From assembly GCA_007124095.1 (NCBI GenBank), contig SLFU01000155.1:1-54258 (forward strand): a stretch of 54,258 nt of DNA, read 5' to 3'. The DNA is from Gemmatimonadota bacterium. GTDB taxonomy: Bacteria; Gemmatimonadota; Gemmatimonadetes; Longimicrobiales; Gaopeijiaceae. Of the stretch, positions 48,275 through 54,258 are shown in pieces (the stretch's first letter is position 1; the number at the start of each line of letters is the position of its first letter). A model generated the notes under the pieces. The model ran no database searches. It was given only the letters and a program-made list of their open reading frames with translations, and was not told where the DNA came from. The position numbers and the translations under genes are program-made.

Positions 48275-49754
48275 GCCGCGCAGCGCCCTGCCCCGCAATG
48301 CGTCCAAACACCGCGCCAGAGGTGAGCCCCGCCCCTCCCGGGTAACCGTGAAAGAAAACTCCCCCCACAATCTCTCCGCAGGCAAAGAGCCCCGGGATCG
48401 GATCTCCATCGTCCCGGGTCACGGCACCGCCATCATCCACCTTCAGGCCCCCATAGGTGAAGGTGATTCCACCCGTCACCGGAAACGCCTTGAAGGGAGG
48501 GGTGTCGAGCCGCTGCGCCCAGTTCGACTTCGGCAGGGCAAGTCCCCGTGTCCCGCGTCCGTCCTTGACTGTCGGGTCGAAGGGGACTTCCTCCATGATC
48601 GATTCGTTGAAGGCTTGGAGCGTCTGCAGGGCACTTGCCCGATCCACCCCCGCCAGCTTCCCGACCAGTCCATCCAAAGTCGTGTCCTCCACCCAGTGCG
48701 CGTCGTGGAATCTGTACTCGGCATACAGGAGGTCCTCCACCTTCGCGTCGAACACCTGCCAGGCGAACTGTCCGGGCTGCTCGAGCACCGCCCGTCCGAA
48801 CTGCGCGTAGGTGTAGTTTCTGAAGTCGGCCCCTTCGTCGACGAAGCGCTCGCCACGGGCATTCAACATCACGCCCAGGAAGTAGCAGATCTTCCGGTAG
48901 TGCTTTCGGTCGCCGTGCGGGATCTCCAGGTTCCCGAAGTCCTTCATGTGCAGGTCCATGGGGGTGGCATGGCACCCAGCGAAGAACCCGTACGGCATGG
49001 CACCCAGGTCCAGGGCCATCCTGAGGCCGTCGCCGGTATTGTGCGGTGTCCCTCGCACCTTGGCGCCAGCCCAGATCTCCCCCATGTGCCTGCGTCGCAT
49101 CTCTTCGCTCGCCTCGAACCCCCCGCAGCCCAGTACCACGGCTCCGGCCCGGATCTCCTCGTCACCCTCGGGCGTGGTTGCCTTGACCCCGACGACGCGA
49201 TCCTCCTCGACGAGAAGTCCGGTAGCCGCGCAGTCGTACCGCACCACACCCCCTCCGGCTTCGAAGGCCGTCCGCTCCGTTTCGAACAGACCCACGCCCT
49301 CCCGGGCCGAGGCAAGAGTCAACCCTCCCCAGAAGACGTACCGACCCTCCTTCTCGAAACTCTGGCGGTCGTAGATCGGTTCGAACTTCACACCCCGCTC
49401 CGCGAGCCAGCGCATCGTCGGGTAGCTGCGGCTGATCAGGACCTCCTGCTCCGGACTCAGGGCCCTACCTTCGTTGAACTGGAGGAGGTCGTTGGTAAAG
49501 GTCTCCGCGGTGTAGGCACCGAAGTCGGTCCGTTCGAGCCTGGGGTCGGCCGGATCCCGGAGGAGAGGCAAGAGGTCGTCCTTCCCGTCGTACACGAAAC
49601 GCATCGCCCCCGCCGTATACTGGGTATTTCCGCCGGCCATCTCCCGTGGCGCCTTCTCGATGACGAGGATCCGCGTCGCATCCTCCTGCGCCGCCAGTGC
49701 CGCACATAGGGCTGCATTCCCCGATCCGACCACCACCACATCCCACCTCTCCAT
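48258..49754 (-). CDS. FAD-dependent dehydrogenase of TcuA (tricarballylate dehydrogenase) family
   Basis: MERWDVVVVGSGNAALCAALAAQEDATRILVIEKAPREMAGGNTQYTAGAMRFVYDG; TGGITFTYGGLKVDDGGAV; GLFACGEIVGGVFFHGYPGGAGLTSGAVFGRIAG. Confidence 0.87.
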   Translation of the reverse strand: MERWDVVVVGSGNAALCAALAAQEDATRILVIEKAPREMAGGNTQYTAGAMRFVYDGKDDLLPLLRDPADPRLERTDFGAYTAETFTNDLLQFNEGRALSPEQEVLISRSYPTMRWLAERGVKFEPIYDRQSFEKEGRYVFWGGLTLASAREGVGLFETERTAFEAGGGVVRYDCAATGLLVEEDRVVGVKATTPEGDEEIRAGAVVLGCGGFEASEEMRRRHMGEIWAGAKVRGTPHNTGDGLRMALDLGAMPYGFFAGCHATPMDLHMKDFGNLEIPHGDRKHYRKICYFLGVMLNARGERFVDEGADFRNYTYAQFGRAVLEQPGQFAWQVFDAKVEDLLYAEYRFHDAHWVEDTTLDGLVGKLAGVDRASALQTLQAFNESIMEEVPFDPTVKDGRGTRGLALPKSNWAQRLDTPPFKAFPVTGGITFTYGGLKVDDGGAVTRDDGDPIPGLFACGEIVGGVFFHGYPGGAGLTSGAVFGRIAGQGAARHALSD

Positions 49755-49848
49755 GGTCCGCCTCTTCCTTCCCACGTCACGTGGTTTCCACAGGGTGACA
49801 AGCATTGCCGCCGCCCGCATCGCACTCTAGTCTAGATCCTGGCTCCGA

Positions 49849-49879
49849 GACCGTCCATGGAGATTCGAAGACCGTCCAT
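49849..49879. promoter_or_regulatory. Phased direct repeat GACCGTCCAT in the TcuA/PrpF divergent promoter
   Basis: AGACCGTCCATgGA and AGACCGTCCATtGA, start-to-start spacing 21 bp. Confidence 0.5.
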
Positions 49880-49948
49880 TGAAGGGTGGGGCCCTTTGAT
49901 CCGGACATCGGCCCAGCAACTCCGACTCCCCCACCAATCGAGCCACGG

Positions 49949-51046
49949 ATGACCCAACGCGCCATTCCCTGTACGCTCATGCGAGGCGGTAGCTCCAAGG
50001 GGCCCTATTTCCGGCTCGCGGATCTCCCCGCCGATCCGGATGCGCGTGCCCGGGTCCTCCTTGCGATCATGGGCTCCCCCGACGCACGGCAGATCGACGG
50101 TATCGGGGGCGCCGATCCCCTCACCAGCAAGGTTGCCATCGTCGCACCCTCCACCCGGCCGGATACGGATGTGGACTACCACTTCGCCCAGGTGGCCGTG
50201 GACCGCGAACTGGTCGACACCAGCCCGTCGTGTGGGAACATGCTGTCCGGCGTCGGTCCCTTCGCTATCGAAACCGGCATGGTTGCAGCAACCGGAGACG
50301 AGACACGCATCCGCATTTTCGAGGTAAACACCGGCAGTCGGATCGAAGCGACCGTCCGGACCAGGAATGGCACCGTCACCTACGACGGAGAGGTCGAGAT
50401 CTCCGGAGTTCCCGGCACGGCCGCACCGATCCAGCTGGACTTCCTGGACATCGAAGGATCGAAAACGGGCGCCCTGCTCCCTACGGGTCACGTACAAGAC
50501 GAGATCGACGGCATTGGGGTCACCCTCATCGACGTCGCGGTGCCCATGATGCTGCTGCGTGCCGAGGACCTTGGAAAGACCGGACATGAGACCCGCGCCG
50601 AGTTGGATTCGGACACCGGATTTCTTGCCCGCATCGAGGCGCTGCGCCGTGAGGCCGGTCACCGGATGGGGCTGGGTGATGTGGCCGATCGCGTCATTCC
50701 CAAAGTCGGCATCCTGGCCCCCCCATGGGGGGGCGGGCATATTGCCGCCCGCTACCTCGTCCCCCATAGGACGCACGCTGCGATGGCCGTGACCGGATCC
50801 ATCTGCATCGCCTCTTGTGCTGTCCTGGAAGGCTCAGTCTCCGACGGCCTCGCCACTCGTCCTCCAGGAGATGAACGGCGAATTGTGATCGAACATCCTT
50901 CGGGAGCGATCGAGGTCGCGTTGTGGTCGCAGGGAAGTGGTACCGAGCTACACGTCCTGCGCGCCGGAATCGTCCGGACCGCGCGTAAGCTCATGAGCGG
51001 TGAAGTCTATTGCCCTGAAGGAGCCTTCGAGCTCCCCGGCGGATGA
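49949..51046 (+). CDS. PrpF-family isomerase, 4-oxalomesaconate tautomerase-like
   Basis: 365 aa; MTQRAIPCTLMRGGSSKGPYFRLADLPADPDARARVLLAIMGSPDARQIDGIGGADPLTSKVAIVAPS; SPSCGNMLSGVGPFAIE. Confidence 0.9.
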   Translation: MTQRAIPCTLMRGGSSKGPYFRLADLPADPDARARVLLAIMGSPDARQIDGIGGADPLTSKVAIVAPSTRPDTDVDYHFAQVAVDRELVDTSPSCGNMLSGVGPFAIETGMVAATGDETRIRIFEVNTGSRIEATVRTRNGTVTYDGEVEISGVPGTAAPIQLDFLDIEGSKTGALLPTGHVQDEIDGIGVTLIDVAVPMMLLRAEDLGKTGHETRAELDSDTGFLARIEALRREAGHRMGLGDVADRVIPKVGILAPPWGGGHIAARYLVPHRTHAAMAVTGSICIASCAVLEGSVSDGLATRPPGDERRIVIEHPSGAIEVALWSQGSGTELHVLRAGIVRTARKLMSGEVYCPEGAFELPGG

Positions 51047-51251
51047 TGGGGGATGCTCGGAGAGCCGGACAGCGACGCAACGGTGCACCACGGCGTTGCT
51101 TTCGGGCCCGGGAGCCAGTGTGGTGATTCAGAGATTCGACGAAGGAACGAGGGGTCCGGCGCGGCGGGGAGGCCAAGGGTCCGACCTGCTGCGACCGGAC
51201 GCCCGGCCCCCACGCCACCACCGCCACTCCGGGGCCTAACCGTGGAAGTGC

Positions 51252-52847
51252 CTACGATGCGGCCACATCCCACCCGCCTCGGGGCGGCGGATGATTCGCC
51301 GCGTTGGTTCCGGAGATGAATCCAAATGCAGCGCCATAGCCCAGGAAGCCAAGGTAGGCATAGTTCCCGATATTACCGATGTCGATTCCGGCGGCGTAAA
51401 GACCCTGGATCGGCCGACCCGTCATCGAAACCACCTGGCCCTCGGGATTCGCCTTCAATGCGCCAAAGGAGCCCGTAATGCCCGTTTGGCCCAATGCCGC
51501 GTAAAAGGGCGGCTCCAGGAGCGGGACTGCATTATCGGGATCCTCCTTGGGAATAGGGAGCGCCCAGGCCCGACCATTTCGAGCGGCCTCGTTGTATTCA
51601 GTGAGCTCCCGGAGCACGAGCTCCGCCGGCATCCCTCGCCCCCACCCCTCCATCTGATTGGCCAACTCCTCGAGCGAATCGGCTCTGGCGACCGGTGCCC
51701 CGGCCTGCCTGAAAGCCTCGAACTTGTCGATATCGCCCAAGCCATGCTCTGCCAGGGCCCTCGTCTCGTTGATCACATGGTCCCAGATGTAGGCTGCGCT
51801 GGCATCCGGTTGCCGCGAGGTTTCCACATTGAGCACCTGCTCACCGGGTGAAGTCGACCCATACCTCGTGTACCCATGGTAGTCGCGGGCCGTCACCTTG
51901 CCCTTGGATTCGTCCGTGAAGCGCTTTCCATAGAGGTTCAAGGCGACGCACCACTGCCCATGATACATCGAATAGTTGATCAGGGGATGAGTGAACTGAG
52001 CGGGGCGCGCCGGCAGAAGGTGCCCGTAGAATGAGTCGAAGCCCCCATCCGACGGAGCAGCCCCGATGCTCTTGGCCGCCAGGAAGCCATCGCCCGTCAG
52101 GGGGGGCTGCAGTCCATTGAACCCGCAATTGCGCTGATGCAGACTATTGAAGTCACGGGTCAGATGCTGGTTGACCATCTCGGCGTTGCCCGCCCAACCT
52201 CCGGTGGCCAGGATGACGGAATTGGCCAGGATCCGCACTGGCCCATCGGGGCCTTCGGCCAATACTCCGATCACCTCGTTCCTGGAATTGGCGAGAAGTC
52301 GCAGGAGCGGCGTCTCTACCAGCAGCGTCCCCCCCTGACTCTCGAAGTCCGACACCATGAAATTCGAGAACGCCACCGGAGGACGTCCGATGCTCCGACT
52401 CAGCGGGTTGTCCGTCGCAGGTCCGATCGGCGCGTCAATGCTTTCGTAGAACGCATATGCGAGTGGCAATCCGTCGGCCAACGCACGCTGGAGGTCGGGG
52501 TCGCCCCAGGGACTGGCGTCCCGCATCTCCTGATAATTACTGGCACCGCCGTGAACGCCGCCCGCAGACTCTCGCATCGTGCCGCCAGGGTCCGCGGCCT
52601 TTTCCAGAAGGATTACGTCAGCTCCAAGGCGTTGTGCCCTCACCGCTGCCGTCAGCCCCCCCATGCCCGCTCCCGCCACCACCACATCCGCCCTGCGCTC
52701 GGGAACAGCCTCGATCGACACCGACTCGGCACGGGCGTTGGAAAAGCCTCCCATGGTGGCCGCAGCGGCACCCGCCCCGGCAACTCCGAGAAAGCGCCTG
52801 CGTGAAACCTTGTTCTCCTTCGCGGAAGAGTGGGGATGGTCGGCCAT
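51252..52847 (-). CDS. Tat-exported FAD-dependent oxidoreductase (fumarate reductase/3-ketosteroid dehydrogenase flavoprotein fold)
   Basis: 531 aa; Tat motif SRRRFLGVAGAGAAAATMGG; VVVAGAGMGGLTAAVRAQRLGADVILLEKAADPGGTMRESAGG; GLYAAGIDIGNIGNYAYLGFLGYGAAFGFISG. Confidence 0.87.
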   Translation of the reverse strand: MADHPHSSAKENKVSRRRFLGVAGAGAAAATMGGFSNARAESVSIEAVPERRADVVVAGAGMGGLTAAVRAQRLGADVILLEKAADPGGTMRESAGGVHGGASNYQEMRDASPWGDPDLQRALADGLPLAYAFYESIDAPIGPATDNPLSRSIGRPPVAFSNFMVSDFESQGGTLLVETPLLRLLANSRNEVIGVLAEGPDGPVRILANSVILATGGWAGNAEMVNQHLTRDFNSLHQRNCGFNGLQPPLTGDGFLAAKSIGAAPSDGGFDSFYGHLLPARPAQFTHPLINYSMYHGQWCVALNLYGKRFTDESKGKVTARDYHGYTRYGSTSPGEQVLNVETSRQPDASAAYIWDHVINETRALAEHGLGDIDKFEAFRQAGAPVARADSLEELANQMEGWGRGMPAELVLRELTEYNEAARNGRAWALPIPKEDPDNAVPLLEPPFYAALGQTGITGSFGALKANPEGQVVSMTGRPIQGLYAAGIDIGNIGNYAYLGFLGYGAAFGFISGTNAANHPPPRGGWDVAAS

Positions 52848-52974
52848 CGTTAAATCTCCGTGGTCGGAAACACTGTCAATAGCACTGCGAGAGTGAGCCT
52901 ATCAGGTAGACTAAGGGGCAAGCAGCTCAGAAGCAAAGGAAACGGGAAATCAAACGCGCTCTCGCTTCGCCGAG

Positions 52975-52988
52975 ACCGGCATGCCGGT
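52975..52988. repeat. Perfect 14-bp palindrome ACCGGCATGCCGGT
   Basis: Direct reading; between lipoprotein 3' end and Tat-flavoprotein gene. Confidence 0.9.
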
Positions 52989-53023
52989 TGGATGGGCAGG
53001 TGGGCGCGAGCTGGGTGGGACGG

Positions 53024-53734
53024 TCAGAAATCGTCCGGAAAGAGGGGGAGCCTCACCCCGCCTGCGGTCGCGTCGTACGACCCGATGCGAAGAGTGGCCG
53101 AGATGTCTTCTTCCTCTCCGGTTTCCGACGACGGGAGCGTGCCGGACATCCGGACCTCCATCACCCCTCCAGCCGGCCGGTTCCCGGGGGTCGGGGTGAC
53201 TTCCACCACCCCGATGTCCGAGGTGAGCAGCCCCAGGCGACCATCGTCGGTTCGGAAGACTAGATAGATTCCGAAGCCCCGGATCAGGGGCTGGATGTCC
53301 TCCAGGCTGACGACCCCCTGACGGAGCAAGTCCGCTTCGAATCGTCCCACCTCATAGAGACCGGGAGCAATGCTGAAATCCGAACGTGCGGCCACGAGTC
53401 CCATCTCGAGAACCGGACCCCCATCGTCCGGCTTGAACATGACGATCAGGAAGTTGAGACTCCCCTCGGGGACATTCGATGCATCGACCGCTCCATGGAT
53501 CGCGCTGCCCCGGAAGGAGCCGGAAATCTCGCCACTGATGTCCGCCTGAAAGGAACCGACGTTGCTCCCGCCACCGTTCCCTCCACCACCTCCACCACCC
53601 CCTCCTCCTCCACCGCCTCCACCGCCACCACTTCCGACAAGGCTTCCGGTGTCCAAGCAGCCGACGGTGGCCACGATCGCGACAGTGGCCCAAAGCCGTA
53701 GCAGGAAGGGCGAGCAGCGGACCGAGTGGATCAT
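53024..53734 (-). CDS. Hypothetical lipoprotein with poly-Gly linker
   Basis: MIHSVRCSPFLLRLWATVAIVATVGCLDTGSLVGSGGGGGGGGGGGGGGGGGNGGGSNVGSFQADISGEISGSFRG...; lipobox-like TVGC; start trimmed. Confidence 0.75.
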   Translation of the reverse strand: MIHSVRCSPFLLRLWATVAIVATVGCLDTGSLVGSGGGGGGGGGGGGGGGGGNGGGSNVGSFQADISGEISGSFRGSAIHGAVDASNVPEGSLNFLIVMFKPDDGGPVLEMGLVAARSDFSIAPGLYEVGRFEADLLRQGVVSLEDIQPLIRGFGIYLVFRTDDGRLGLLTSDIGVVEVTPTPGNRPAGGVMEVRMSGTLPSSETGEEEDISATLRIGSYDATAGGVRLPLFPDDF

Positions 53735-53799
53735 CTGATCAACCTGGAGGTGGAAGGGAGTGAGCCCGCGAACTAGAATGCATAATGACACGGTCCCAT

Positions 53800-53839
53800 C
53801 TGGGGCAATGCCCTGCGCCCTGGGGCAATGTCCTGCGCC
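53800..53839. repeat. 20-bp tandem direct repeat upstream of the lipoprotein gene
   Basis: ctggggcaatgccctgcgcc / ctggggcaatgtcctgcgcc, one mismatch. Confidence 0.9.
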
Positions 53840-53962
53840 GGATCGTGGATGAACCCCAGACAGCGGAGTCGGCCAGGCCCGTCGCTCGAGTCCCGTTGTA
53901 GATGCGTCCATCCTTCTGAAAAGGACCTCGACCGTGGCCAGGATGACCCTTCAGGTTTCGAA

Positions 53963-54258
53963 TTGAGCGCACCCACCGGGGGGACGGAGAGGGCTCCCGG
54001 TACTCCCGGAACGGGACCGACGATTCCCCGGGGGCACCCCGAAGAACCCTGCCGGAACTGCGGGGATCCGACCCCGGGGGCCTTCTGCCCCTCCTGTGGG
54101 CAGCGGAAGGTAGCGACTCAGATCTCCCTCAAGGTGCTCGTGAAGGAGCTGGCCCGGGACCAGTTCGGGGTGGAGGGTCGCCTCCCCCGGACCCTGGGAA
54201 CCCTCTTCTTCCGTCCCGGACTCCTCACCCGGGACTACCTGGATGGTCGGGTGGCGCG
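53963..54258 (+). CDS. DUF3667-like protein (N-terminal part, runs off right edge)
   Basis: Open frame from TTG at 53963: ...PCRNCGDPTPGAFCPSCGQRKVATQISLKVLVKELARDQFGVEGRLPRTLGTLFFRPGLLTRDYLDGRVA; start uncertain, not in supplied ORF list. Confidence 0.7.
   Translation, partial: MSAPTGGTERAPGTPGTGPTIPRGHPEEPCRNCGDPTPGAFCPSCGQRKVATQISLKVLVKELARDQFGVEGRLPRTLGTLFFRPGLLTRDYLDGRVA

Noticed and set aside
51047-51251. Possible small gene between the PrpF-like and Tat flavoprotein genes
   Set aside because: Convergent gap; the small ORFs overlap each other in several frames with no recognisable motif; weak inverted repeats only
53575-53640. Simple ccaccacctcc-type repeats as a possible CRISPR or phase-variation tract
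   Set aside because: They encode the poly-Gly linker; no spacer/repeat pattern, and mixed codons make simple slippage less likely
1-54258. Prophage, transposon, tRNA, rRNA or CRISPR
   Set aside because: No integrase, transposase, terminal repeats, tRNA T-loop/cloverleaf, rRNA motif or regularly spaced repeat array found on reading

Overview
GC-rich bacterial chromosomal segment of about 54 kb. Gene style and order suggest a Gemmatimonadota-like lineage, but this is inference only. Left part, minus strand: complex I operon nuoA-L (nuoL cut by the window edge), then plus-strand dcd, then minus-strand mdh-sdhC-sdhA-sdhB, an HU-family protein and carA. Plus-strand RNase HI-like gene at 17.9 kb. 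From 33.5 to 18.5 kb there is a long, tightly packed minus-strand run: yicC-gmk-rpoZ-coaBC-udg-dnaB-ispD-sua5-LMW phosphatase-aroE-comF-gap-pgk-tpiA-secG-E2 acyltransferase-lipB. Next come icd-pepA-TonB plug protein (minus), an SDR (plus), and an iron(III) ABC substrate-binding protein plus permease behind a Fur-box-like palindrome. Then nitroreductase, dodecin and DinB. The accessory part (44.0-52.9 kb) is a candidate polycarboxylate uptake and oxidation cluster: TctC-TctA-TctB, an AbrB-family membrane protein, a TcuA-like FAD dehydrogenase, a PrpF / 4-oxalomesaconate tautomerase-like isomerase, and a Tat-exported FAD oxidoreductase. The TcuA/PrpF divergent promoter carries a phased direct repeat. 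The right edge has a poly-Gly lipoprotein and the start of a DUF3667-like protein. No rRNA, tRNA, CRISPR array or transposase was recognised. All assignments come from reading the sequence; no database search was run.
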